DNA of 34,710 bases, taken from the NCBI GenBank assembly GCA_017935945.1, contig JAGBGN010000055.1, positions 1 through 34,710 on the forward strand. Direction: 5' to 3'. Both the position numbers and the translations under genes were made by a program. This document shows positions 23,201-30,650 of this stretch, one piece after another. Each line of letters starts with the position of its first letter. Position 1 is the first letter of the stretch. The notes under the pieces are model-generated. The model was not told where the DNA came from and searched no databases. It worked only from the letters and a program-made list of their open reading frames with translations. Origin of the DNA: Candidatus Methanomethylophilaceae archaeon (GTDB taxonomy: Archaea > Thermoplasmatota > Thermoplasmata > Methanomassiliicoccales > Methanomethylophilaceae).

Positions 23201-23995
23201 CAGGAGGTCGCTCATGAACGTCTCCCCGGAGTAATCCTCGAGGATGTTGTTGGGGAGGGGTTTGTTCAATCCCGTGGATTTGATGTATGCCAGTATGAGC
23301 GTGTTGTTGTACATGGCATCACGGGAGTTGTCCAGCGTGAGTGTGATCGTGCGGGCGTCCTTCTCGAGGATGACCGGGAACAGCGCGAGGGGTGCACGGA
23401 TGTCGAAGTCCTCGTTGGGCATCTTACCCTGGACGAACGGGTATCCGATGTACAGGTCGTACTGTCCCTTGTCCCTCAGCTCCCTGTTGACCTCACGTAT
23501 GATCTCGTTGAGGTGCTTGTACGTCCTCATGGCCTCGGGACTCTTGGCGGAGTCGCACAGCTTGAGTGACCTCTTCCTTCCGAAGAGGAGTCCCATGACA
23601 TCCACGTCGGTGAGCGTCATGAGGTCGAAGGTGTTTTTCCTGGAGATCTTGCCTTGGAACAGTAGACGGTTGCCCCTTCCGATGTTGATGAGCTTCTTCT
23701 CCAGTTCCCTGAGCGTGCGTGCGGCTTCCTCGTCGATGTTCGATCCGTTCGCCGCAGTTATGGCGTATTTGCGTGTGATGTTCAGGAAGTCCTCGCCGTA
23801 GAGTTCGACGAAACGCTGTCCGACTCCGACGATGGCCGAGAAATCCTCGACTTTGGTGGGTACACGCTGTGCCATCTCCATGAGGGCTTCGTCGGAACAG
23901 ACCGTAGGTATCCTTCCGTTCGACATCCTGCGTTCCGTCCTGAGGCTCTCCCTCAATTCGTACAGCTCGCTGTAAAGGTCGTTCTCCAGTCCCAT
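20276..23995 (-). CDS. HRDC - DUF4011 - SF1 helicase - Vsr/MTES-type nuclease fusion
   Basis: 1239 aa. Residues about 11-77 look like an HRDC domain (RIPTVCSDEALMEMAQRVPT followed by AIVGVGQRFVELYGEDFL). Residues about 90-340 resemble DUF4011 (LINIGRGNRLLFQGK). The SF1 motor follows: Walker A GPPGTGKS (400-407), Walker B LLIFDEAS (820-827), GDHKQLRPS (848-856), LNFHYRARYEELI (898-910), ESVQGDERDVIMFSIGY (1026-1042) and NRLNVAISRAK (1064-1074). A 400-residue helical insert separates Walker A and B. The C-terminal 100 residues are a PD-(D/E)xK/Vsr-like nuclease: YQIDIGV (D1169), ILGIECD (E1183, D1185), then RERDYHRQKYLESRGWKIHRVW. Such DUF4011/MTES proteins are often in defence islands; here it is alone. 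Role inferred: DNA processing or antiviral defence. Confidence 0.85.
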   Translation of the reverse strand: MGLENDLYSELYELRESLRTERRMSNGRIPTVCSDEALMEMAQRVPTKVEDFSAIVGVGQRFVELYGEDFLNITRKYAITAANGSNIDEEAARTLRELEKKLINIGRGNRLLFQGKISRKNTFDLMTLTDVDVMGLLFGRKRSLKLCDSAKSPEAMRTYKHLNEIIREVNRELRDKGQYDLYIGYPFVQGKMPNEDFDIRAPLALFPVILEKDARTITLTLDNSRDAMYNNTLILAYIKSTGLNKPLPNNILEDYSGETFMSDLLAFYKDSGLNIEYEFSLPTPFIDYKAGEFPKYLAGDMEVVPNVMLGKYPTYSSSIQRDFDGMLAGREINGILNDLVADLNKTDFLSDLPAPLTESEIRKKGMEASEHDLVYINSLNSAQENILTAIEHGDEIVVQGPPGTGKSQVITGLITSAVLKGKTVLMVSEKKTALDVVYSRLGNLARYCLMIDDVGNKDLFYKQLDEMLSCNTKKSGTDLDAISTSIDEDVMLLENIADVMYSPCEFGIEPYKLYSMDRWLDVNDPRQFEEYKTLKDNIEPSLMDLKYPEIEELHRKFNDPVLMKNFNEYNELVSKYPWMTQMKADLSEYNIGEMKADLLDLEHQMLDFKSKGFIGKLFSKGKVSRETTAMADKYFSHYNEHTVNAIMDDPRKMFDALDGYETYSARSTVYNKMSASEKMYGEDILGVSAATKLPFSDSNERIYNWILNDHLQKFDASHKDIMQEIWDFDSIIADMDRKITEKRDLTRDKVEEVFQENLKYITESKRRGDINRIIESKRKWNLNKFINRYGYELFKGVRVWLLTPEVVSEILPLEMGIFDLLIFDEASQMYVEKGVPSIYRAKKVVVAGDHKQLRPSSLGMGRIEYESDEDDLDDVVSAALEEESLLDLARARYDSILLNFHYRARYEELIAFSNYAFYNGRLYVSPNVIEPEKPPIEVFKVDGLWEDKSNRAEADKIVALLKEFFLNRKNNETVGIITFNSSQRDLINDVLDEECGKDLTFGKMVAEEMKRHDNGEDVGLFIKNIESVQGDERDVIMFSIGYAKNSEGKLMQRFGWLNNRGGENRLNVAISRAKKKILIVKSFDPSDLQVEETKNEGPRILKKYLQYADAVSAGDRELANTILHSFGNDRWNNKEDYSGGKIADKVYNILSRKGYSVERNVGIGGYQIDIGVKQNGRFILGIECDSRLYELSTSTRERDYHRQKYLESRGWKIHRVWTPGMWKNPDKEISRIIEAIERV

Positions 23996-24030
23996 GGGGA
24001 CCCGTACCCGTTTAGATTTAGTTAAACTCT

Positions 24031-24038
24031 ATTATAAT
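24031..24038. promoter_or_regulatory. Palindromic TATA element shared by helicase and thioesterase genes
   Basis: ATTATAAT is self-complementary and lies midway between two divergent genes. Plus strand: about 26 bases before ATG 24057, giving a leaderless or nearly leaderless mRNA. Minus strand: predicts a start near 24008, 13 bases before the helicase ATG, with no clear ribosome-binding site. Confidence 0.6.
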
Positions 24039-24056
24039 GGTAGGCGATTTGCGTGT

Positions 24057-24443
24057 ATGTTGGATGTAGGAGTCAAGGGAAGCAGCACTGTAATCGTGGA
24101 CGAGGGCAACACGGCACTCGCCATCGGCAGCGGAACCCTCCGTGTCTTCGCGACACCCGCGATGATAGCCCTGGTGGAATCCACCGCCAGTCGCAGTGTG
24201 GCACCGTTTCTGGATGAGGGAAGCAGCACTGTGGGCACACACCTGGATGTGGCACACACGTCCGCGACGCCCGTCGGCATGGAGGTTGTATGCGAGACCG
24301 AACTCATCGAGGTCGACCGCAGGCGCCTGGTGTTCTCCGTCGTCGTCAGGGATGCTGCCGGGGAGATCGGCAGCGGGACACACGAGAGATTCATCGTCGA
24401 CAATGCCAAGTTCATGTCGAAGGCGGAGTCGAAACTGGAGTGA
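24057..24443 (+). CDS. Hotdog-fold thioesterase (fluoroacetyl-CoA thioesterase-like)
   Basis: 128 aa from ATG 24057; an ATG at 23994 overlaps the helicase start and lies before the promoter. The pattern ALAIGSGTLRVFATPAMIALVESTA, then STVGTHLDVAHTSATPVGMEV, then DAAGEIGSGTHERFIVD, matches the FlK-like single hotdog family, including the Thr-Glu-His positions (TP, E, H) used for acyl-CoA hydrolysis in FlK. The natural substrate in archaea is unknown. A 15-base repeat inside the gene encodes two similar GSSTV stretches and is part of normal coding. Confidence 0.82.
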   Translation: MLDVGVKGSSTVIVDEGNTALAIGSGTLRVFATPAMIALVESTASRSVAPFLDEGSSTVGTHLDVAHTSATPVGMEVVCETELIEVDRRRLVFSVVVRDAAGEIGSGTHERFIVDNAKFMSKAESKLE

Positions 24444-24446
24444 CGG

Positions 24447-25709
24447 TCAGAACAGCATAACCGGTAACAGGAGGCACCCGCAAAGGGTGGTCCTCCCCAT
24501 CCCGCATGAGGCCGGCACCGAACCTATGACGACGGATGCGATCAGCACGACCAGTCCCCACGGTCCGGTCAACAGGAGCACGAGGGCCACCAGGAGCACC
24601 GTCACCGCACGGCTGGTCCTCCTCTGATCCATCCTGGCCAGGGTAGCCGACAGCACCTTCCCGGAGAAAATAGTCATCTTGTACCCGACCATCGCCGACA
24701 TGATGGTCGCCATCATCAGTATCAGGAACCCCTGCGACATGAAACCCTGCACCTGATCCATACCGATCTCACCGACCACTATGGCGGTCCCGGACCTCCC
24801 GCCGCCGTTCACGGACAGTACTACCAGGGACAGGACGGAGGTGACCGTCCCTATGGAGGCGACGGTGGAGACGAACCTGTCGGCACGGTTCTCCGGCATG
24901 ATGCACACGGACATCGTGGCACCTATGTTGGATGTGATCCCGGGAAACCATCCCGCCACGGAACCCATCAGGACGCCCTTGAGTCCGGGAACCATCCCCA
25001 CGGGGTCCATGACGTCATCGCGCTGTGGTGGAAGGATCCCCCTGCCGCTGGATGATTCCAGGAGGACGGGGATTCCGAACAGTCCCGTCAGGAGGGGGAA
25101 GAGCAGCGACCCCTCGCCCACCAGGCCGTCCGTGGGTATCGGAAGCGTCATGCAGGCGTATCCGAGCGCACCTGACAACGCGAACGTCACCGAGCCCCAC
25201 AGCAGCGTCCCCTGTCTGGATTCGTTCATCAGTATCACCATGCATGCGATCAGGACGACCACGGGGGTCAGCCTGTCGAGTATGGGCTCGGCACCGTTGA
25301 AGAGGAGGTACTGGAATGGTATGGAGAGGGCGACTGCACAGCAGCATCCGACGAGGCTCCCTATGGCGGCGGCCCTCACGGCCGCCATCCCGCGCCCCTC
25401 CAGGAGCATCCTGTGTCCCGGTAGGACGGACACCGCATCCTCCGATTCCGGGGCCCCGATGAAAACCGATGGTACGAAGTCCACGAAGGAATGCACGACA
25501 GCAGCGGAGACGACACAGCAGCACACCGCGATGGCGGTCTCATCTTTCCCGATGACCGCACCTATCGCCGATTCCAGCGACGGGTAGGATGCCAAGAGGA
25601 TGGCCGCGAGGGTGTTGCAGTGTATCCCGGGCATGAGCCCGCTGAACAGTCCGAGCAACGACCCTAGGAGGACCATCCCGATTATCACCGTCAAGACCAG
25701 GGGTTCCAC
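24447..25709 (-). CDS. TctA/DUF112-family permease
   Basis: 420 aa, nearly all hydrophobic, with about 11-12 predicted helices. The two signature hairpins are GLFSGLMPGIHCNTLAA (about 20-36) and its inverted partner AGWFPGITSNIGATMS (about 255-270), as in TctA permeases of the tripartite tricarboxylate family and the archaeal DUF112 group. No TctB or periplasmic TctC gene is nearby, so it acts alone or with distant partners; substrate unknown. The start is GTG 25709. ATTTAA at 25733-25738 lies 26 bases upstream, so the message is probably leaderless. Confidence 0.82.
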   Translation of the reverse strand: MEPLVLTVIIGMVLLGSLLGLFSGLMPGIHCNTLAAILLASYPSLESAIGAVIGKDETAIAVCCCVVSAAVVHSFVDFVPSVFIGAPESEDAVSVLPGHRMLLEGRGMAAVRAAAIGSLVGCCCAVALSIPFQYLLFNGAEPILDRLTPVVVLIACMVILMNESRQGTLLWGSVTFALSGALGYACMTLPIPTDGLVGEGSLLFPLLTGLFGIPVLLESSSGRGILPPQRDDVMDPVGMVPGLKGVLMGSVAGWFPGITSNIGATMSVCIMPENRADRFVSTVASIGTVTSVLSLVVLSVNGGGRSGTAIVVGEIGMDQVQGFMSQGFLILMMATIMSAMVGYKMTIFSGKVLSATLARMDQRRTSRAVTVLLVALVLLLTGPWGLVVLIASVVIGSVPASCGMGRTTLCGCLLLPVMLF

Positions 25710-25760
25710 TCGGATGTCTTCGGAGAGGATGGATTTAACCGGAACACCGTGCGGTAACGG

Positions 25761-26324
25761 TCACCTGATCGTGGGGACCCCGTCCACGACGGCGATGGAC
25801 AGGAGGCTCCTGATGGGAACGCCCAGACGTTCCGATATCGATTGCAGGTCATCGGATTTGTCGAAGACCACCACGACCTCGGTGACCTGCACCCCTTCCG
25901 ACCTCAGGGCGCCGACGGTCGCTTCCAGCGTCCCGCCCGTGCTGACAACATCATCCACTATGGCGACCCTGTCGCCGGCGGAGACGCCGTTGATGTACAG
26001 GTACGAGTCGGAGTACCCGGTTCTCTGATGGAGTTCGATCTCCCCCTCCAGGTCGTAGCGCCTCTTCCTGATGACGGAGAACGGGATCCCGGTGCGGATG
26101 GACAGTGCGGTGGCGAGGGGTATGCCCATGGCTTCCGGAGCGAGTATGACGTCGCAGTCCATGTCGGCCAACTCGACCATCCGGTCCACGACCTCTGAGA
26201 GGAGGGACGGATCCACGCGGGGAACACCGTCCGTGAGTGGATGGATGAAGTACTGATACTCCCCCCTGCTCACGACAGGGGATTCCAGGAACGATGTTGC
26301 GAGTTGGGGGGTGCCGTCTACCAT
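25761..26324 (-). CDS. hpt: Archaeal hypoxanthine/guanine phosphoribosyltransferase
   Basis: 187 aa from ATG 26324 (ATG 26336 is in frame too). The A/T run 26344-26352 is centred about 25 bases before 26324, suggesting a leaderless start there. Family motifs are SPVVSRGEYQYFIHPLTDGVP near the N-terminus, APEAMGIPLATALS, VIRKRRYDL, HQRTGYSDSYLYINGV, and the PRPP loop VAIVDDVVSTGGT. This pattern belongs to the archaeal HPRT group within the type I phosphoribosyltransferases, which salvages hypoxanthine or guanine. Adenine specificity cannot be excluded. Confidence 0.85.
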   Translation of the reverse strand: MVDGTPQLATSFLESPVVSRGEYQYFIHPLTDGVPRVDPSLLSEVVDRMVELADMDCDVILAPEAMGIPLATALSIRTGIPFSVIRKRRYDLEGEIELHQRTGYSDSYLYINGVSAGDRVAIVDDVVSTGGTLEATVGALRSEGVQVTEVVVVFDKSDDLQSISERLGVPIRSLLSIAVVDGVPTIR

Positions 26325-26343
26325 GTTGCTATCCATACTGATG

Positions 26344-26353
26344 TTTTTTTAAG
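26344..26353. promoter_or_regulatory. Divergent promoter of hpt and tyrS
   Basis: A run of seven T followed by AA (TTTTTTTAAG) can act as TATA box on both strands. It is about 25 bases before hpt ATG 26324 and about 33 bases before tyrS ATG 26382, giving the latter a leader of about 7 bases. Confidence 0.45.
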
Positions 26354-26381
26354 TAGTTTGCAGTACGGACGGTTGATTTAA

Positions 26382-27449
26382 ATGAATGTAGATGAAAGGA
26401 TGGCAATTGTCCTCAGGAACGCAGAGGAACTCGTCACAGAGGATGAGCTCCGTTCGCTTCTCACCGAGAAGGAGGAACCCACCGCATACATCGGTTTCGA
26501 ACCCTCCGGTCTCGTCCACCTCGGCTGGGTTCTCGTCGCACAGAAGATCAGGGACCTCACCGACGCAGGATTCAGGGTGACCATCTTCTGGGCAGACTGG
26601 CACGCCTACATCAACGACAAGCTCGGCGGAAACCTCGAGAACATCCGTACCTGCGCCAGGTACATGGAGGACTGCTTCATCGCACTCGGCGTCCCCGCGG
26701 ATAAGATCGAGTTCAAGTACGCCAGTCAGCTGGTTTCCGAGGTCGAGTACTGGGAGACCGTCATCAAGATCGCCAAGGTCACCTCGCTCTCCAGGGTCAA
26801 GAGGGCCATGACCATCATGGGCAGGTCCGAGGACGAGGCGGAGGTCGACTCATCCAAGATGTTCTACCCGATCCTCCAGGCCGCGGACATATTCTGCATG
26901 GGACAGGACCTCGCATACGCGGGTCTCGATCAGAGGAGGGCCCACATGCTCGCAAGGGTTGCGGCCGACAAGCTCGGATGGAAGAAACCCATCGCTCTCC
27001 ACACCCCCCTGCTCCCCGGTCTCAAGGGAGGCAACAGGATGGATCCCGCCGAGTCGAAGATGTCCAAGAGCGACCCCAACAGCAGCATCAACATCCACGA
27101 TGACAGGGATTCCATCGCTCAGAAGATGAAGAAGGCGTTCTGTCCCCCGGAGAAGGATGCGGAACTCGAGAACCCTGTCCTGATGCTCTGCAGGCACGTC
27201 ATATTCCCCAGGAACGGCACACTGTTCATCGACCGTCCCGAGAAGTACGGCGGACCCGTGTCCTACAACAGCTACGAGGAGCTCACTGAGGCGTACTTCG
27301 GAGGCGCACTGTCGCCCGTAGACCTTAAGTCCGGAGTCGTCGACGGTCTCGCAAAGACACTCGAGCCCGTTGCCGAGTACTTCGCAGCACACCCCGAGAA
27401 CCGTGAGGCACTCATCGAGGTCCTCAAGGGAATCGGAAAACTCAGGTGA
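26382..27449 (+). CDS. tyrS: Tyrosyl-tRNA synthetase
   Basis: 355 aa, class I. The HIGH-equivalent is PSGLVHLGW (41-49), preceded by YIGFE that lines the tyrosine pocket. YAGLDQRRAHMLAR (179-192) holds the Gln-x2-Asp-like recognition loop of archaeal TyrRS, and KMSKS is at 226-230. The archaeal/eukaryal short form lacks the bacterial S4 tail, as here. It charges tRNA-Tyr, whose gene is at 13.3 kb in this window. It is convergent with the DHH gene, 26 bases apart. Confidence 0.93.
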   Translation: MNVDERMAIVLRNAEELVTEDELRSLLTEKEEPTAYIGFEPSGLVHLGWVLVAQKIRDLTDAGFRVTIFWADWHAYINDKLGGNLENIRTCARYMEDCFIALGVPADKIEFKYASQLVSEVEYWETVIKIAKVTSLSRVKRAMTIMGRSEDEAEVDSSKMFYPILQAADIFCMGQDLAYAGLDQRRAHMLARVAADKLGWKKPIALHTPLLPGLKGGNRMDPAESKMSKSDPNSSINIHDDRDSIAQKMKKAFCPPEKDAELENPVLMLCRHVIFPRNGTLFIDRPEKYGGPVSYNSYEELTEAYFGGALSPVDLKSGVVDGLAKTLEPVAEYFAAHPENREALIEVLKGIGKLR

Positions 27450-27475
27450 AAACAATAAAAATGGAGGGATGGGGC

Positions 27476-28453
27476 TCAGGCCCTGTCCTTCTCCAGAACA
27501 TCCTTTGCTTTTATCTCACGGAAGATCTCCATCGTCTTCTTCATGCATATGTGGAGCATGGCCTCCACGTCGCCGATCCCGGAGATGCCGGCCGCACCAC
27601 CGTGTCCGCCGCCATCGGTCATGGTCTCGCCACTGATGCACTTCATTATGTCTCCGAGGTGCACCCCCTTACGGACCACTTCCTGGGTGGCCCTGGCGCT
27701 GAGGCGGAACTCATCCTCCCTCTGGGATCCGACAAACACGACATCCGCACCCGCACCCATTATGGCGCGGCAGGAGGATGCCTCGAAGCTGCCCCCGTAA
27801 GATGTTGCCACGATGTAGTTGCCGATGCGGTCGAACTTCGTACGCTCGATCGCCTTGAGCATCGCGATCTTCTCGGACATGCTGGGTTGTGCCTTTGTGA
27901 GGTCGAAGGCCTCATCCATGTCTATCCCGCAGCGGGTCATGATGTCGCTGAACGCCAGCAGGAGCTCGGGTTTCGCGAACTGGAAATGTCCGCTGTCGGT
28001 GATCATGCCGCCCAGGAGCATCAGGCCCATGTCGCGTGTGATCTCGATCCCCGCGGTGTCGAGGAGGTCCTTGACGATCTCGCAACAGGATGTCCTCCCC
28101 TCCTCGCAGTGGAAGTGGCGTATGTGGTCCCACTTGCCGGTTATGCTGTGGTGGTCTATGACGACGGCATCATCCGGGACCGTCTGATCCATCTCCAGCT
28201 GCTCGGGGGATGATGTGTCGACCACGATGACCTGCTCATAGGTAGATATGTCGCAGTTCTCCAGGAACTTCACGTCCAGTTTGTCGACCACGACCTTCGT
28301 GATGCGGTCGATGCCGTTGGGGGCGAAGATGTCGGCATCCGGGAAAGCTTTGGAAATGGCATAGGCGGAGCCCATGGCATCCATATCCGCATTCCCATGG
28401 ACCAAAACGACCTTCCTCTTGCCTGTCAGTTCCTTGGCGATTTCTCCGAGCAT
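27476..28453 (-). CDS. DHH/DHHA1-family phosphoesterase (RecJ/NrnA-like)
   Basis: 325 aa. Metal motifs are VHGNADMDAMGSA (H19, D23, D25), VIVVDTSS (D79) and VVIDHHS (DHH 100-102). A substrate-binding DHHA1 domain ends with GGGHGGAAG. The first motif has Ala-Asp-Met-Asp where most members have Pro-Asp-x-Asp. Family members degrade short oligonucleotides, pAp or single-stranded DNA; archaeal RecJ-like proteins of this size also bind replication or Rrp factors. The exact substrate is open. CTTTTATA (28475-28482) lies 25 bases before the ATG, so it is probably leaderless. Confidence 0.85.
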   Translation of the reverse strand: MLGEIAKELTGKRKVVLVHGNADMDAMGSAYAISKAFPDADIFAPNGIDRITKVVVDKLDVKFLENCDISTYEQVIVVDTSSPEQLEMDQTVPDDAVVIDHHSITGKWDHIRHFHCEEGRTSCCEIVKDLLDTAGIEITRDMGLMLLGGMITDSGHFQFAKPELLLAFSDIMTRCGIDMDEAFDLTKAQPSMSEKIAMLKAIERTKFDRIGNYIVATSYGGSFEASSCRAIMGAGADVVFVGSQREDEFRLSARATQEVVRKGVHLGDIMKCISGETMTDGGGHGGAAGISGIGDVEAMLHICMKKTMEIFREIKAKDVLEKDRA

Positions 28454-28472
28454 GCAACTTCATAAGATGGAT

Positions 28473-28504
28473 GGTATAAAAGAAAAGGGGTGCCCGAAGG
28501 CACC
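28473..28504 (-). terminator. UUCG hairpin plus T-rich tail after the ABC permease gene
   Basis: On the minus strand GGTGCC-TTCG-GGCACC (28489-28504) is a perfect 6-bp stem with the extra-stable TTCG tetraloop, followed by CCTTTTCTTTTATA. It starts four bases after the permease stop. The T-rich tail contains CTTTTATA, the likely TATA box of the next gene (DHH phosphoesterase), so terminator and promoter overlap. Confidence 0.6.
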
Positions 28505-28507
28505 GTT

Positions 28508-29860
28508 TCACTTGCGACCGGTGAGTTTCTGGACCGTCTTGTTCTGACCGAGTCCTGTGATCAGGATGTCGGAGTTGTACAGTTTCACCGTTATGAGTAT
28601 CGTCGCCACTGCGAACACGACCATGTACGCTATTCCTGAGAGGACGAGTGTGACGTCATCGTACATCAGCGCCTGCATGGCCATCATCGGATGTGAGAAC
28701 GGGATCGCGAACGTCACGGCCTGGATGAGTGCACCGGAACCGTACCATCCCGAGAACATGACGATGAACATGGGGATCATGGCCATGATGCTCAGGGGCA
28801 TGGTCATCGTCTGTGCGGACTTGTAGTTCTTCGCGAATGCCCCGAGGATCATGCAGATTCCGAGGGCGCAAATGATGGACAGGAACATCGACAGCATGAC
28901 CAGCGCATAGTCTCCGACGGACAGGGTGAGTCCGAGGTCCTCCAGGTTCAGTCCGGAGGACATGGTTCCGGTGAGCGAGTTCATGTAGATGCTCATTCCG
29001 ACCATGTATGCCAGTCCATAGACCAATCCGACGATCGCGGCCGCGATGATCTTGCCCGCCACGATGGATGTCCTCTTGATGGGCAGTGTGAGCAGGGTCT
29101 CGAGGGTCTTGTTCTCCTTCTCGGAGCCCATGGAGCTGATCACGAGGCTGCCGACCATCATTATGATGATCATTATGATGATGGGGATCATCATGGTCTG
29201 ACTGGAAACCTCTCCGGCGATCTCCTGGGGTGTGATCCCGGAGACGACCTTGCCGTTGACGATGGTCTTCACGTTGTCCCCGTTGTAGTCTATGGGTTCC
29301 GTCAGGAAACCGTAGTCGGTCATGTCTATCTGCGTTCCGAGGAGTCTCTTGGAGAGGTCCTCGTTTATCATGGACATCACGCTGGAGACCACGCTGGATG
29401 AAACTGTTCCGAACATCCCCGTGGGCTCGTACACGTAGATCTGCTCGACCACTCCCCTGGTCCCAGAGACTATGTCCTTCGAGAAATCAGGATCCACGAA
29501 CAGGGCGGAACCTATGCCTTCCTCATCCATGATGGCGTACGCCTCATCTATGCTGTCGGAATCCACGAGCCTGATGTAGTCGCTCAACTCGTCCTCGGGT
29601 ATCCCGGACGATGTGTACAGGTCTTCGAGGAACGATGAGATGCTCCATGTGTATGTTCCATCGGCATCGGTGAACTCGATGATGCTGGCATCCTCGTTGA
29701 CCACACAGAGTTCGGGGAAGGCCTGGGCCTTCTCGATCTCGCTGTCGATCATCCCTCCCAGTCCGGCGAACAGTACGACCATCAGGACGACGGATATGAC
29801 CGATCCGGGTGTCAGGAGCTCCTTCAACTCCTTCGATATGATGTTGGTGATGTGGCTCAT
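28508..29860 (-). CDS. ABC-2 type exporter permease
   Basis: 450 aa. One N-terminal helix (VISVVLMVVLFAGLGGMI, about 19-36) is followed by a large extracytoplasmic domain of about 180 residues. Then come five or six helices (from about 225: TMMIPIIIMIIIMMVGSLVI; later ILGAFAKN and GIAYMVVFAVATILITV). The cytoplasmic ENKTLETLLTLPIKRTSI segment after the second helix is the ABC-2/NatB-like signature. It forms an exporter with the ATPase, whose stop overlaps this start (ATGA). Cargo unknown; NatAB-like Na+ export and drug or lipid export are both possible. Confidence 0.87.
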   Translation of the reverse strand: MSHITNIISKELKELLTPGSVISVVLMVVLFAGLGGMIDSEIEKAQAFPELCVVNEDASIIEFTDADGTYTWSISSFLEDLYTSSGIPEDELSDYIRLVDSDSIDEAYAIMDEEGIGSALFVDPDFSKDIVSGTRGVVEQIYVYEPTGMFGTVSSSVVSSVMSMINEDLSKRLLGTQIDMTDYGFLTEPIDYNGDNVKTIVNGKVVSGITPQEIAGEVSSQTMMIPIIIMIIIMMVGSLVISSMGSEKENKTLETLLTLPIKRTSIVAGKIIAAAIVGLVYGLAYMVGMSIYMNSLTGTMSSGLNLEDLGLTLSVGDYALVMLSMFLSIICALGICMILGAFAKNYKSAQTMTMPLSIMAMIPMFIVMFSGWYGSGALIQAVTFAIPFSHPMMAMQALMYDDVTLVLSGIAYMVVFAVATILITVKLYNSDILITGLGQNKTVQKLTGRK

Positions 29861-30582
29861 GCGTTCTTCACCGCCTTGACGAAGACCTCTTCGAGTGTGT
29901 CGGCACCGTACCGCTCCTTGAGCTCACCCGGGGTCCCCAGCAGGATGAGGTTCCCGCCGTCTATCACGCCGACCCTGTCGCAGAGCATGTCCACCTCGAA
30001 CATGTTGTGGGACGACATCACGACGGTGACGCCGGACCTGGCGATCTCCCTGATGATCTCCCTTATCTCGAATGCGTTGATCACATCCAGTCCGGATGTG
30101 ACCTCATCCATGATGGCTAGTTTAGGGGATGGCATGATGGCCCTGGCTATGAGCAGTCTGCGCATCATGCCCTTGCTGTATGTGTCAACCTTGGAATCTA
30201 TCCTATCGCCGAGGTCCGCGAGCCTCATGCCCTTCTCGACCATCGCATCGCGTTCCTTCCCCGAGGCGAAGAACCCCGCTATGAATTCAAGGTAGGCTCT
30301 TCCGGTGAGGTCCTTGTAGGCCCCTGCATCCTCCGGTAGGTAACTGATGATCTCCCTGACCTTCCCAGGTTCGGTGGCGACATCGTATCCGTAGACGCTT
30401 ATCGTGCCGGATGTGATGTTCAGCAGAGTCGAGATCATGCGGAGCGTGGTGGTCTTTCCGGCTCCGTTGTGTCCGATCAAGCCGAAGATCTCCCCTTCTT
30501 TCACGGTTAGGGAGATCCCATGGACGGCTTCGCGGTTGCCATAGGATTTGCGTACATCGTTCAGGACGAGTGCATCAACCAT
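29857..30582 (-). CDS. ABC transporter ATP-binding protein
   Basis: 241 aa from ATG 30582. It is probably leaderless because TATATATATTA at 30604-30614 is centred 26 bases upstream; a longer frame begins at 30654 but lies before the promoter. Walker A GHNGAGKTT (37-45), a Q-loop region YLPEDAGAY (81-89) with Glu as in the NatA/CcmA-like branch, signature YSKGMMRRL (135-143), Walker B LAIMDE (155-160) and the switch His (SSHN) are all intact. It energises the ABC-2 permease that follows with a 4-base overlap. Confidence 0.92.
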   Translation of the reverse strand: MVDALVLNDVRKSYGNREAVHGISLTVKEGEIFGLIGHNGAGKTTTLRMISTLLNITSGTISVYGYDVATEPGKVREIISYLPEDAGAYKDLTGRAYLEFIAGFFASGKERDAMVEKGMRLADLGDRIDSKVDTYSKGMMRRLLIARAIMPSPKLAIMDEVTSGLDVINAFEIREIIREIARSGVTVVMSSHNMFEVDMLCDRVGVIDGGNLILLGTPGELKERYGADTLEEVFVKAVKNA

Positions 30583-30603
30583 GGTGGTGCAATCGACTAA
30601 TCG

Positions 30604-30614
30604 TATATATATTA
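30604..30614 (-). promoter_or_regulatory. TATA box of the ABC exporter operon
   Basis: TAATATATATA on the minus strand, 22-32 bases before ATG 30582. Just upstream, the prefoldin gene ends in a short stem (ACCC...GGGT) followed by a C/T-rich tract that may terminate the exosome superoperon. Confidence 0.6.
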
Positions 30615-30650
30615 TGGAAAAAGGGAACCCGTAAAGGGTGTAAGGAGTTT

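Noticed and set aside
21293-23569. 758-codon plus-strand open frame antisense to the helicase
   Set aside because: It is a by-product of GC-rich codon bias on the other strand; its composition is Val/Leu/Asp/His-rich repeats of antisense type with no recognisable domain.
24074-24234. 15-base direct repeat (GGGAAGCAGCACTGT) at about 24075 and 24219
   Set aside because: Both copies lie inside the thioesterase gene and encode GSSTV stretches expected at those places in the fold; not a mobile or regulatory repeat.
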